From contig JAQNBH010000004.1 of the NCBI GenBank assembly GCA_028752905.1, positions 5,576,358-5,640,357 of the forward strand: a stretch of 64,000 nt of DNA, given 5' to 3'. The first letter of the stretch is position 1; every line of letters begins with the position of its first letter. The DNA comes from Cladorhizidae sp. MBARI D1340-BT2 (taxonomy: Eukaryota; Porifera; Demospongiae; Poecilosclerida; Cladorhizidae). Below are positions 1 through 11,220 of the stretch, piece by piece. The translations under genes were made by a program, and so were the position numbers. A model generated the notes under the pieces. The model was not told the DNA's origin. It made no database searches and was given only the letters and a program-made list of their open reading frames with translations.

Positions 1-412
1 CACACTGGACCAACACCACACTGGGTTGAGGCAGGTTGAAGTAGGTTGACAATAGCTCTATGGGGACACACACTGGACCAACGCCACACTGGGTTGGGGC
101 AGGTTGAAGTAGGTTGACAATAGCTCTATGGGGACACACACTGGACCAACAACACACTGGGTTGGGGCAGGTTGAAGTAGGTTGACAATAGTTCTACGGG
201 GACACACACTGGACCAACACCACACTGGGTTGAGGCAGGTTGAAGTAGGTTGACAGAAGCTCTACGGGGGCACACACTGGACCAACACCACACTGGGTTG
301 AGGCAGGTTGAAGTAGGTTGACAGGAGCTCTACGGGGGCACACACTGGACCAACACCACACTGGGTTGAGGCAGGTTGAAGTAGGTTGACAGGAGCTCTA
401 CGGGGGCACACA
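1..412 (+). repeat. 68-bp minisatellite, about 6 copies, cut by window edge
   Basis: Tandem copies begin CACACTGGACCAAC and contain GCAGGTTGAAGTAGGTTGAC. The start-to-start spacing is 68 bases. Copies differ by a few substitutions (TATGGGGACA versus TACGGGGGCA). The array is already running at base 1, so its true length is unknown. The same unit returns in reverse complement at 49953-51137. Confidence 0.95.
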
Positions 413-618
413 TTGGACTGTCAGTCTACGTCCTCCTCTCTTAGCACCCTCACTATTCCCCACCCACTCCTATAACCTGTTTACATGCATGCGTATGTGG
501 TGTTTGAGAATTTCTGGTGTGTGTGTCCTTGCATGTGTGTGTGTGCATATGTGTGTAGCTAGCCATATATACATAACACTCAGTGGGATAATAAAGGTTG
601 AAGGATCCCACTGGTAGT
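413..618. other. Non-coding stretch, no gene seen
   Basis: This stretch holds a short TG-rich microsatellite (about 518-556) and otherwise unique sequence. I see no splice-bounded or family-like coding segment. Confidence 0.5.
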
Positions 619-1260
619 TTAACCCTCTAACTGGCATAAGCAACTTAAGTCGCGAAAACTGATTAACCTTGACTGAAAAAATTCGTAAAAAATTAACCGT
701 TCGCAGTATAAACTTTAAAAATTGCATGAGTATGCCTAAATCAGGCCTCTACTATACCCCTGAATATCTGGAAAATTGGGCTTTAGGAAACTGAAGTAAA
801 CGTGCCAGCAAACATCACTTCCAGTTCATTCCCAGTCTCGAAGAAGAAATGGCGACCCGCTTTAGTAGAGACGAAGTTTTATAGACTTCCTATTTGAGGA
901 TGATTTCGGCCTGTCTGAGAGTGACGTTAGTGAAGAAGAGGAAGAAGGTGTCTGTGCTTACCTGGGAAGTGGTGTAGTTGACGGTGATGCTATGGCAGCT
1001 ATAACAGAAGCTGTTGGCACCGACCATGAAGTAAGTTTTCGAAGTATAGGTCACCCTACTCTGCCAAGCGAAGCTTCAGAAGATAGTGATAATCATGATG
1101 ACTTCCCCCAAGGTAAGAATAGATAAGAGTTGTAAAGTAAGGCCTAGTTAAGGCCTAGTAACTAGCATAATAATAAGAACTATTTTTCCTGGGAAGGTAG
1201 TTTCACTCATGGACCTGGAGGAGGATGAGGAAGCAGCAGAGACAGGGGAGGAGGAGATGT
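619..1260 (+). mobile_element. piggyBac-like transposon, left end and 5' part
   Basis: TTAA at 619-622 is followed directly by CCCTCTAACTGGCATAAG. A TTAA target followed by CCC(T) is the usual start of piggyBac elements. A transposase-like N-terminus begins 230 bases later, as expected for this superfamily. No matching right end (AGAGGGTTAA) was seen within the following kilobases, and no DDE catalytic core is present, so the copy looks truncated or scrambled. The right limit given here is only where the last acidic coding-like segment stops. Confidence 0.6.
849..1126 (+). pseudogene. Broken N-terminal exon of piggyBac-like transposase (PGBD type)
   Basis: An ATG at 849 (context GAAATGGCG) opens MATRFSRDEVL and then meets TAG at 882. 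The frame continues from 884 with DFLFEDDFGLSESDVSEEEE, followed by an acidic Ser/Glu/Asp-rich stretch to a stop at 1124-1126. The two halves fit one protein if two extra bases sit near 880-883, so this copy carries a frameshift. A short 'ee-l-ae-F' start followed by an acidic, disordered N-terminus is typical of piggyBac-derived transposases. The exon could end at 1112, where AAG|GTAAGA is a near-perfect donor. A phase-compatible acceptor (GGTAG at 1196-1200) would lead into another acidic stretch, MDLEEDEEAAETGEEEM. The catalytic domain is absent. The family assignment rests on the TTAA end plus the N-terminal character, not on catalytic residues. Confidence 0.5.
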
Positions 1261-1480
1261 TACTATTTATATATATTTTTTTTAATATTTTCATAATGTA
1301 GCACTATGTGTTTGTCTGAGTTATGCTGAACATGCAGACCTTCACAGTGCCAAGCATTGCCCTTTTATTTTTTATCTATATTTATTTATAATTTAGCATT
1401 GTGAAGGTATGTTATGCACACTTTGCACATACTTTTTTAATTCTTCAGTACTATAGGCCCTAGCCCTTACTTCCTCTTTG

Positions 1481-1828
1481 TTATAATGATATTCACATCT
1501 TTGTGGTTTGTTATAATCGACCAAAAATTGTTGTTGACAAATAGTTGTTGTTGACCAAAAGTTGACTAGCTAACATTGCTGATTTCATGTGTATAAAACC
1601 GAGCTGAATAGCCTTTTTTAAACTTATAATGATATTCACATCTTTGTGGTTTGTTATAATTAACCAAAAATTGTTGTTGACAAACAGTTGTTGTTGTTGA
1701 CCAAAAGTTGACCGGCTAACATTGCTGGTTTCATGTGTAATATGAAATTGAGATGATATAAACCCTTTTATTTTACTTCCTGCTTCCCCCCGTCTCCTAT
1801 AACAATATTCACATTTCTGTGGTTTGTA
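1481..1828. repeat. Direct repeat of ~115 bp, two copies plus a partial third
   Basis: Copies lie at about 1481-1593 and 1624-1739. Both start TTATAATGATATTCACATCT and end TTTCATGTGTA, with a few substitutions and small indels. A partial third copy (TATAACAATATTCACATTTC) lies at 1797-1828. No coding potential is evident. Confidence 0.85.
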
Positions 1829-2126
1829 GCTAAGCAACTAAAATTTACCTTCAGGCATCAGCTATCACCTGATATATAGTTGTTGGGTACTTCTCTTCAT
1901 ATGGTTCTCTATATTAAAAAAATTAAAAAAGTGAAATTATGTCAATTTTTGTAAAAAGTCCTCCGTAAATCTACTAAAAGGAACTAAAAGTTTCTCCAGG
2001 AAGGAACTGTTATTAGCTCAGATGCTGGAGCTTCAGTATTGCAGATACCAAAATGAGTCATCATCTTAAGAACTGGTGGTCTTCAGTAGACCTCGTTTCC
2101 TCTATTCTGCAAATATATATGATATG
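1829..2126. other. Non-coding stretch
   Basis: AT-rich sequence with no gene, array or inverted repeat that I can support. Confidence 0.5.
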
Positions 2127-2128
2127 TA

Positions 2129-2782
2129 TGTTCCATCCAATCTATAGATTGTGCAGCAGAATTCATAGATTGGATGCCAATCTAGATTGTAACAATCTAT
2201 GAATGCCCATCTATTGCATGCCAATCAATACACTTCAAAACATGGTGGCATATTAACACCCTTTGCGACAGATTCATAGATTGGATGGAACATATCGACC
2301 AGTATACTTATTATCGACTGAGCGAGTGTGCAAGCCAAATATCCAAACCCACCCACACAATATGGGATAGTCGACGGGAATTTACAAAGCCCACAATACT
2401 CCCACGAAAAGAGAAGAAGGGAGAAGAGCTGTTTGTGAGGCAAGTTTCTCTACATTTGGGGACTATAGCAGTTGTGCGAGTTTTAGTGGTGTTACAAACT
2501 GTGCATTATATCTTTTTTGACAGAACAATATTCTTCAAATATCTTTTTTTGCTCTAGCTACACTTGCCATGTCACTAGTTCTTTATCTGCCAAGTCCATG
2601 TGGAACTTTTTCTCAGTATCACTTTTTTCTACATCATTACACTCTCAGTTGCTTTCTCTGTTTGTCTGTTGCAAAGGGTGTTAATATGCTACCATGTTTT
2701 GAAGTATATTGATTGGCAGGCAATAGATGGGCATTCACAGCACAATCTATAGATTGGGCAGATTCATAGATTGGATGGAACA
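2129..2782. mobile_element. Foldback/MITE element with long inverted repeats, TA flanks
   Basis: The left arm (2129-2271) begins TGTTCCATCCAATCTAT. The right arm (about 2667-2782) ends with the reverse complement, ATAGATTGGATGGAACA. The arms share further blocks in inverted order: GAATGCCCATCTATTGC, GCCAATCAATA and CATATTAACACCCTTTGC. The ends are flanked by TA (2127-2128 and 2783-2784), which suggests a Tc1/mariner-type target. A third end-like sequence (GATTGGATGGAACA, ending 2292) is also followed by TA, so a smaller 164-bp unit (2129-2292) is nested in the left side. The middle (2295-2666) shows no transposase. Confidence 0.75.
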
Positions 2783-2784
2783 TA

Positions 2785-3140
2785 TAATAGTTAACCAATG
2801 CTGGTTTGTGTATTCAGATAATTGGTAATGATCATCGACACAATAATCACATTATGTGTGTGCCTTCACATTTTTTTGTTCAGTTCAGGTATGTTCTTGT
2901 AGTCAAACATTCACTGTAAGTGGTTAGTTTTGGAGCTATCCTGACCAACCGTTGCAAAGTACTTGAAGGAATGCGGTAAATCTTTGTCATAAAACGTTCG
3001 ACTGTAACATTTAGACGACCCTTTACCTATTTGAATTTTAAACCGCTTTAATTTTTTTATGTTTGTCTTATAATTATTTTCCATATTTTTATTTTCCATA
3101 TTTTTATAATATTTTTGTCTTGTGTATGCAAATGTACATA
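2785..3140. other. Non-coding stretch with one dispersed end-like motif
   Basis: No gene seen. At 3003-3028 the sequence reads, in reverse complement, GGTAAAGGGTCGTCTAAATG. This is a motif that recurs at 7711, 19606 and 21719 (see findings). Confidence 0.45.
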
Positions 3141-6100
3141 CATTATGCATACTGGCATGTGTTTATTATGCACGCTGGCATGTGTTTATTATGCATGCTG
3201 GCATGTGTTTATTATGCATGCTGGCATGTGTTTATTATGCACGCTGGCATGTGTTTATTATGCATGCTGGCATGTGTTTATCATGCACGCTGGCATGTGT
3301 TTATTATGCATGCTGGCATGTGTTTATTATGCACGCTGACATGTGTTTATTATGCACACTGGCATGTGTTTATTATGCACACTGGCATGTGTTTATTATG
3401 CATGCTGGCATGTCTTTATTATGCACGCTGGCATGTGTTTATTATGCATGCTGGCATGTGTTTATTATGCACGCTGGCATGTGTTTATTATGCACGCTGG
3501 CATGTGTTTATTATGCATGCTGGCATGTGTTTATTATGCATGCTGGCATGTGTTTATTATGCATGCTGGCATGTGTTTATTATGCACACTGGCATGTGTT
3601 TATTATGCACGCTGGCATGTGTTTATTATGCACGCTGGCATGTGTTTATTATGCACGCTGGCATGTGTTTATTATGCATGCTGGCATGTGTTTATTATGC
3701 ATGCTGGCATGTGTTTATTATGCACGCTGGCATGTGTTTATTATGCATGCTGGCATGTGTTTATTATGCATGCTGGCATGTGTTTATTATGCACGCTGGC
3801 ATGTGTTTATTATGCACAATGGCATGTGTTTATTATGCACGCTGGCATGTGTTTATTATGCACAATGGCATGTGTTTATCATGCACGCTGGCATGTGTTT
3901 ATTATGCATGCTGGCATGTGTTTATTATGCACGCTGGCATGTGGTTATTATGCACGCTGGCATGTGTTTATTATGCACACTGGCATGTGTTTATTATGCA
4001 CGCTGGCATGTGTTTATTATGCATGCTGGCATGTGTTTATTATGCACGCTGGCATGTGTTTATTATGCACGCTGGCATGTGTTTATTATGCACGCTGGCA
4101 TGTGTTTATTATGCACGCTGGCATGTGTTTATTATGCACGCTGGCATGTGTTTATTATGCACGCTGGCATGTGTTTATTATGCATGCTGGCATGTGTTTA
4201 TTATGCACGCTGGCATGTGTTTATTATGCACGCTGGCATGTGTTTATTATGCACGCTGGCATGTGTTTATTATGCACACTGGCATGTGTTTATTATGCAC
4301 GCTGGCATGTGTTTGTTATGCATACAGGCATGTGTTTATTACACATGCTGGCATGTGTTTATTATGCACACTGGCATGTGTTTATTATGCACGCTGGCAT
4401 GTGTTTATTATGCATGCTGGCATGTGTTTATTATGCACGCTGGCATGTGTTTATTATGCACGCTGACATGTGTTTATTATGCACACTGGCATGTGTTTAT
4501 TATGCACGCTGGCATGTGTTTATTATGCACGCTGGCATGTGTTTATTATGCACGCTGGCATGTGTTTATTATGCACGCTGGCATGTGTTTATTATGCACG
4601 CTGGCATGTGTTTATTATGCACACTGGCATGTGTTTATTATGCACGCTGGCATGTGTTTATTATGCACGCTGGCATGTGTTTATTATGCACGCTGGCATG
4701 TGTTTATTATGCACGCTGGCATGTGTTTATTATGCACGCTGGCATGTGTTTATTATGCACGCTGGCATGTGTTTATTATGCACGCTGGCATGTGTTTATT
4801 ATGCACGCTGACATGTGTTTATTATGCACGCTGGCATGTGTTTATTATGCACGCTGGCATGTGTTTATTATGCACGCTGACATGTGTTTATTATGCACGC
4901 TGACATGTGTTTATTATGCACGCTGGCATGTGTTTATTATGCACACTGGCATGTGTTTATTATGCACGCTGGCATGTGTTTATTATGCACGCTGGCATGT
5001 GTTTATTATGCACGCTGGCATGTGTTTATTATGCACGCTGGCATGTGTTTATTATGCACGCTGGCATGTGTTTATTATGCATGCTGGCATGTGTTTATTA
5101 TGCACGCTGACATGTGTTTATTATGCACGCTGGCATGTGTTTATTATGCACGCTGGCATGTGTTTATTATGCATGCTGGCATGTGTTTATTATGCACGCT
5201 GGCATGTGTTTATTATGCATGCTGGCATGTGTTTATTATGCATGCTGACATGTGTTTATTATGCACGCTGGCATGTGTTTATTATGCACGCTGACATGTG
5301 TTTATTATGCACGCTGACATGTGTTTATTATGCATGCTGGCATGTGTTTATTATGCACGCTGGCATGTGTTTATTATGCACGCTGGCATGTGTTTATTAT
5401 GCACGCTGGCATGTGTTTATTATGCACACTGGCATGTGTTTATTATGCACGCTGGCATGTGATTATGCACGCTGGCATGCGTTTATTATGCACGCTGGCA
5501 TGTGTTTATTATGCACGCTGGCATGTGTTTATTATGCATGCTGGCATGTGTTTATTATGCACGCTGGCATGTGTTTATTATGCACGCTGGCATGTGTTTA
5601 TTATGCACGCTGGCATGTGTTTATTATGCACGCTGGCATGTGTTTATTATGCACGCTGGCATGTGTTTATTATGCACGCTGGCATGTGTTTATTATGCAC
5701 ACTGGCATGTGTTTATTATGCACGCTGGCATGCGTTTATTATGCACGCTGGCATGTGTTTATTATGCATGCTGGCATGTGTTTATTATGCACGCTGACAT
5801 GTGTTTATTATGCATGCTGGCATGTGTTTATTATGCATGCTGGCATAGTGTTTATTATGCACGCTGGCATGTGTTTATTATGCACGCTGACATGTGTTTA
5901 TTATGCACGCTGGCATGCGTTTATTATGCACGCTGGCATGCGTTTATTATGCACGCTGGCATGTGTTTATTATGCACGCTGGCATGTGTTTATTATGCAC
6001 GCCGGCATGTGTTTATTATGCACGCTGGCATGTGTTTATTATGCATGCTGGCATGTGTTTATTATGCACGCTGGCATGTGTTTATTATGCACGCTGGCAT

Positions 6101-7003
6101 GTGTTTATTATGCATGCTGGCATGTGTTTATTATGCATGCTGGCATGTGTTTATTATGCACGCTGGCATGTGTTTATTATGCACGCTGGCATGTGTTTAT
6201 TATGCATGCTGGCATGTGTTTATTATGCATGCTGGCATGTGTTTATTATGCACACTGGCATGTGTTTATTATGCATGCTGGCATGTGTTTATTATGCACG
6301 CTGGCATGTGTTTATTATGCACACTGGCATGTGTTTATTATGCACGCTGGCATGTGTTTATTATGCACGCTGGCATGTGTTTATTATGCACGCTGGCATG
6401 TGTTTATTATGCACACTGGCATGTGTTTATTATGCACACTGGCATGTGTTTATTATGCACGCTGGCATGTGTTTATCACGCTGGCATGTGTTTATTATGC
6501 ATGCTGGCATGTGTTTATTATGCACACTGGCATGTGTTTATTATGCACGCTGGCATGTGTTTATTATGCACGCTGGCATGTGTTTATTATGCATGCTGGC
6601 ATGTGTTTATTATGCACGCTGGCATGTGTTTATTATGCACACTGGCATGTGTTTATTATGCACGCTGGCATGTGTTTATTATGCATGCTGGCATGTGTTT
6701 ATTATGCACACTGGCATGTGTTTATTATGCATACTGGCATGTGTTTATTATGCATGCTGGCATGTGTTTATTATGCACGCTGGCATGTGTTTATTATGCA
6801 CGCTGGCATGTGTTTATTATGCACGCTGGCATGTGTTTATTATGCACGCTGGCATGTGTTTATTATGCACACTGGCATGTGTTTATTATGCACACTGGCA
6901 TGTGTTTATAATGCACGCTGGCATGTGTTTATTATGCACGCTGGCATGTGTTTATTATGCATGCTGGCATGTGTTTATTATGCACGTTGGCATGTGTTTA
7001 TTT
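3141..7003 (+). repeat. 23-bp minisatellite, about 168 copies
   Basis: The unit reads GCATGTGTTTATTATGCACG plus CTG, with frequent A/T/C changes at the CACGCTG / CATGCTG / CACACTG positions. The period of 23 is not a multiple of three. The unit has no stop in any of the three forward frames, so reading frames of up to 1,220 codons appear with a 23-residue period. These are artefacts: they have no coding-type substitution pattern, they overlap each other, and they end only where an indel or the array edge occurs. A few shortened units (near 5460, 5846, 6476) break the frames. Confidence 0.97.
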
Positions 7004-7766
7004 GAAGGGAACTGGACGGCCTCTGAAGTCGAGGCCTACCCTTGGTCTAGTTCATTCAAGTATGTGTGAGCATGTGGAATCAAGCAGCTCTCATCACTCC
7101 CTCCTAGCTCATCCTGCATGACTCGTAGTTCAGTTAAGGTTGGGTTGTGTAGTGTGTTATGGTTGTCATGGTGAGGCTGAGATCATGGCAGGTCTGAGGT
7201 CGTCTGTTGGAAATGGTGCTGATGTCGTAGTAGTTAATTACATCACAAAAGTTGGCTGGGTCTAGATGTTGCTAGGGAATTCTTAGAATCAGCTCAGAAC
7301 AACGATTCTGTGTATGTGTGTGTGTGCGTGTGTGTGGTGTGTGTGCATGTGCGTGTGGTGGGTGTGTGGTATGTGTGGTGGGGGTGAATGTGTGGTGGGG
7401 GTGAATGTGTGGTGATGTGTGTGGCGGTGGTGTGTGTGAGAGTATTGTCTTGCTCACATGATATGAGATGTCTATAGAAAGGTAAATAATAACATGATGT
7501 CTGTCACCCAAGGAAGGAAGGAAGGATGCATAGATATGTAGACCAAAAAATATAGGGGACCCTTTACCTTTTACACTGATGTACACTGTACACCAGTATT
7601 ACCTTTTACACAGGTTTATAGGACCCTTTACCTTTTACACCATTATAATACAGGTTTTTAAAGCTAATTGGTTGGCGTGTGGTAATATTGGTTGGTCTGA
7701 ATTTTAAAAAAAGGCAACGGGTCCTCTAAATGTTTGCGGCAAGTTTTTGTTTCCTTTTTTGACAGA

Positions 7767-7767
<1 letters not shown>
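7004..7767. other. Non-coding stretch with TG-rich tract and short repeats
   Basis: A TG/GGTG-rich tract spans about 7305-7440. A ~65-bp repeat containing GACCCTTTACCTTTTACAC occurs twice (about 7557 and 7620). At 7711 there is a GGCAACGGGTCCTCTAAATG motif related to the dispersed GGTAAAGGGTC motif. No gene is supported. Confidence 0.6.
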
Positions 7768-7836
<69 letters not shown>

Positions 7837-7863
7837 TTATTTTTATTTTTATTTTTATTTTTA

Positions 7864-7909
<46 letters not shown>

Positions 7910-7915
7910 GGTAAT
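7768..7915. repeat. (ATT)n / (ATTTTT)n microsatellite
   Basis: A nearly pure ATT run, then a short ATTTTT run, then ATT again. It lies directly upstream of the retrotransposon fragment, and a matching ATT tract follows that fragment. Confidence 0.97.
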
Positions 7916-7945
7916 TACAATCAAATAATTAATGCGTGTATCTCA

Positions 7946-9161
7946 GCAGTTTTGGCTGACAAGGTGGAGGCTCTGAGAAGGTTGGGTGAACGACTGAAAT
8001 TCCTGTCGGCTCACGATGCCTTGGTACTGTTACGCAATTGCTTTGCCCTCCCGAAGCTTTTGCATGTCCTTCGCACCGCCCCTTGCTTTCAATCAGCCAC
8101 CCTGGAGACCTACGATGTCTGTCTGCGGGAAATCCTATGCAGTATTACCAACACCTTTCTGGAGCCAGGTAGCTCAGCGTGGTCACAAGCCACTCTTCCA
8201 GTGAAGTTTGGGGGTCTGGGGATCCGCAGCGCCGTTGAAGTCGCTCCCTCTGCTTTTCTGGCCTCAACTTTTTCTTCGTCTGAGCTGGTCAACGCCATCC
8301 TTCCCCCATCCTTCAGGTCACTCCTTGCTCCTTTCGTGGTCGAGGCGCAGTCATGCTGGTCAGTGGGACATGATCACCAGCGTGCTGCTGCTTGCAAGCA
8401 GAAGTGGTGGGACAGTTTGCGGGCTGCTTCTGCTGCTGAACGGCTGCTACAGGGTGCAGAAAATGATGAGGAGCGTGCCCGTCTTCTCTCAGTGTCCACC
8501 AAGGAGTCGGGTGCCTGGCTGAGGGCATTGCCTTTGACAGCTCTAGGCCTGCGGATGGATGACAACACTGTGAGGGTTGCTGTGGGTCTGCGCTTGGGAA
8601 CAGCAGTCTGTGGGCCCCACTCCTGCCACCTTTGTGGGACTGCTGTTGCTGCCCCAGGTAGGCATGCCCTCAGCTGTATGCGGAGTGTGGGAAGACATCA
8701 ACGGCATGCGGCAGTGAACGACATCATCAAACGAGGTTTGGCGGCTGCTCATCTTCCCTCCAGGCTAGAGCCTTCGGGCCTTTTGAGATCAGATGGCAAG
8801 AGACCGGATGGTGTGACACTGGCCCCATGGAAGTCTGGCTGTTTGCTGACTTGGGATGCTACCTGCCCAGATACATTTGCTTTGTCATACAGAGCACATG
8901 CCACCCAAGAGCCAGGGAGGGTCGCTGAAGCAGCAGAGGAACGGAAAAGCGATAAGTATCGGGAGCTTCCACCAGGCCACGTGTTCTCGCCCATAGCCTT
9001 GGGGGCAATTGGCCCGAAGTCAGGCCTTTTTTAAGGAGCTCGGATACCGAATTAAAACAGAGTCGGGCGAGCCCAAATCGACAGAGTACCTGCTCCAGAG
9101 ACTATCTGTGGCGGTCCAGCGGGGGAACTGCACGTCTGTACTGGGCAGCACAGGCATCTGA
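7946..9161 (+). pseudogene. 3' part of non-LTR retrotransposon ORF (zinc knuckle + restriction-like endonuclease)
   Basis: A 5'-truncated retrotransposon polyprotein. It reads from LADKVEALRRLGERLKFLS through the region that follows the reverse transcriptase fingers/palm (KFGGLGIR, conserved after RT in this type of element). A Cys/His knuckle follows (C225-x2-C228-x9-H238-x3-C242, counting from 7952). Then comes RPDG (284-287) with WDATC 14 residues later (301-305), which fits a PD-(D/E)xK restriction-like endonuclease such as those of R2/NeSL-like elements. The frame stops at 9032-9034 in a run of six T. Shifting by one base restores the conserved-looking end (LFKELGYRIKTESGEPKS ...) to a TGA at 9159-9161, so one base is lost or gained there. 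The catalytic RT core (YxDD) is missing. There is no usable ATG; the 5' limit is truncation against the ATT tract. The assignment to an RLE-bearing clade is from motifs; the exact clade is open. Confidence 0.8.
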
Positions 9162-9204
9162 CACCTCATCATAATTATTGTTTTATGTTATTAGTACTAT
9201 ATAG

Positions 9205-9233
9205 CTAATTATTATTATTATTATTTTTGTTAC

Positions 9234-9293
<60 letters not shown>

Positions 9294-9430
9294 TACTATT
9301 ATTTTTGTTATTATTATTATTATTATTATTATATTAATTATTATTATTATTATTGTTATTGTTATTATTATTATCATTATTATTATCCTTATTTTAGGAT
9401 AACATTTTATTATTATTATTTTATTATTAT

Positions 9431-9462
<32 letters not shown>
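9205..9462. repeat. (ATT)n microsatellite with (ACT)n tail
   Basis: An interrupted ATT run followed by a CTA/ACT run (about 9431-9462). Together with the tract at 7768-7915 it brackets the retrotransposon fragment. Confidence 0.95.
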
Positions 9463-10567
9463 TTATAGTGTTGAAGGAAACTACTTGGCTAACAGTTGTT
9501 CAGGATAACTTTACTAATCATAGAAGGTGCTGTTCTTTATCTAGAGTGCACACACACACACACACCGACCACAAGTACTGAGTTGACCTGGTCTTGTTGA
9601 AGGTTGTGGGTATGAATGATTGTCATCTGTGATCTGGGCCATGTTGAAATCCTTTACTGATAGTGTAGTAGTAGTTATCATGTAATCTAGTCTTTCATGT
9701 TGAAATCCTTACTGATAGTACCACAGCTGCTGATTAGACTTGATCAACTATGTTCACACAAGAAGAATAAGCTTGTAAAAGCAAGTGGCTTGTGGCTTGT
9801 ATAAGGTGCAGCTGCTCATCTCATAATTATTGCACATGTTCACAAGTGTGGTTGTTGCATTGAAGATCATTACCAATTATTATTTTCCTTATTGCTGTGG
9901 TGTGTTGGAGTGTTTGGAGTCCTCTGATAGGAGAATTGAATTAGAAGTATCTAAAGTTGTTATGATTATGTGTGGAGAGGAAAGAGGCAGATGCAAGACA
10001 CTTCATGGCTTTAATGTTTTGTGTTTGATATTCAGCCTTAGTGAAGGATACAAGGCATGCTGGAAGTTCTTGCAGCTAAGACTATGCTGATGAGTTTTAG
10101 CTGAGATATGAGATTTTGGGGGCGTGGAGGGCTACCATTTTGAAATGGGGGCCAGCTCATCTAGGTGTTTGAGTACGTACTCCCATAATTGGCTCCTCAG
10201 GTGGAGGGAAAAACCCCAAAGCAGCTGAATCTTACATCAACCATTTCTTAGTTGCCCGAGTGGTTAATTCAGCCAAACCTCTATCTCCAGAAAGATCCCC
10301 AGCGTACTTTGAAGACGCCCCCCCCCCCCCCCCCCCCATCCAAATGTTGAATGTATGAAAGGACCTTGAAACTCATCTTCAAGGCTCTTATCCGACTGTG
10401 TGTTCCCACTCGCATGACTTGCATACAACAGGTGTACTCATACATGCTTTAGCACCAGGAGCCAGTGCCTCCACTGTGTTATTATCTAACTCTGTGTTCC
10501 ATGCCTGGGTGTTGCCTACTCGCCCAATACTACCCCCTTGCTTCAACCCTTACCTGCGGTGGTGCAG
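9463..10567. other. Non-coding stretch
   Basis: It contains a short CA run (9550-9564), a duplicated phrase GTTGAAATCC..TACTGATAG (about 9644 and 9699) and a poly-C run (about 10318-10337). The open frame at 9830-10090 has no family resemblance and I do not call it a gene. Confidence 0.5.
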
Positions 10568-10729
10568 GAAAACCCACGAAGAGGTTTTCTTCAGAACAAG
10601 TTTGTGCATAGGTATTCGGAGAAGATCAATAAGCAGCTTCAAGACGAGGACATCGCATCTCTTCAGCTACAACTGATTGATTTAAGGAGGGTTATTACCA
10701 AAATCAAATCTTGTGGTTATGACTCATAG
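10568..10729 (+). CDS. Candidate terminal exon of an unrecognised gene
   Basis: A phase-0 acceptor (GGTGCAG, ending 10567) is followed by 53 codons and a stop at 10727-10729. The peptide starts ENPRRGFLQNKFVHRYSEK, continues with an amphipathic stretch (DEDIASLQLQLIDLRRVI) with leucine/isoleucine spacing suited to a short coiled coil, and ends KSCGYDS. Codon choice and charge pattern look like real protein, unlike the surrounding sequence. The tract before the acceptor is only weakly pyrimidine-rich. I do not recognise the family. Upstream exons are not evident; they would have to precede the poly-C and array regions. It could instead be a processed fragment of a gene. Confidence 0.3.
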   Translation, partial: ENPRRGFLQNKFVHRYSEKINKQLQDEDIASLQLQLIDLRRVITKIKSCGYDS

Positions 10730-11220
10730 ATTCTGCACACTTCACTTTGTGAACTTGCAGTATAGCTCAAAAGAATTATCTTTTGATACTAACAATGTGG
10801 CCCTATGCCAAAATTATCTGCAGCTAAAAGGGAGGCGGGGGGGGGGGTGACCTCTAGATCTTGAAGAGTTTGCCACAAGTGTTTCCGGATAGGAAAGTGT
10901 TAAATAGTTGAAATTGGTATCAGTGGCTAGAGGAAGCCTTACTCTATGGGATGAGGTGTTAAAAGGTGAGTAGGTCAAGCGCCTGCTGGGTTGTAAATCC
11001 GTTTTATTCTGGCGTGAGAAAATTTATTTCCTGCACCCACGCCGCTCGAGTTCAGTCGATGGTGAAGAAGAGGAAATAGGTGTAGGAGTTCATTCTTCAG
11101 ATGAAGAAACTGATTCACATGAAACAAATTTGGATGAAGAAATGGATTTGTGATATATCTCATTATTATTGACTATGCAGTCTTTACGATTAGACATCAT
11201 GCAACTGATTTCTGTGTAGG
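10730..11220. other. Non-coding stretch with acidic ORF fragment
   Basis: A poly-G run lies near 10838-10848. At about 11054-11152 one forward frame reads an acidic stretch (DGEEEEIGVGVHSSDEETD ... LDEEMDL, stop). In composition it resembles an N-terminal region of a piggyBac-like transposase, but it is too short to assign. The 45-bp array begins about 70 bases later. Confidence 0.35.

Noticed and set aside
3063..7069. Giant forward frames (up to 1,220 codons, MCLLCTLACVYYAR repeats)
   Set aside because: Produced by a stop-free 23-bp repeat in three overlapping frames; no single-frame conservation.
9183..9377. Ile-rich reverse frame
   Set aside because: Translation of an (ATT)n microsatellite.
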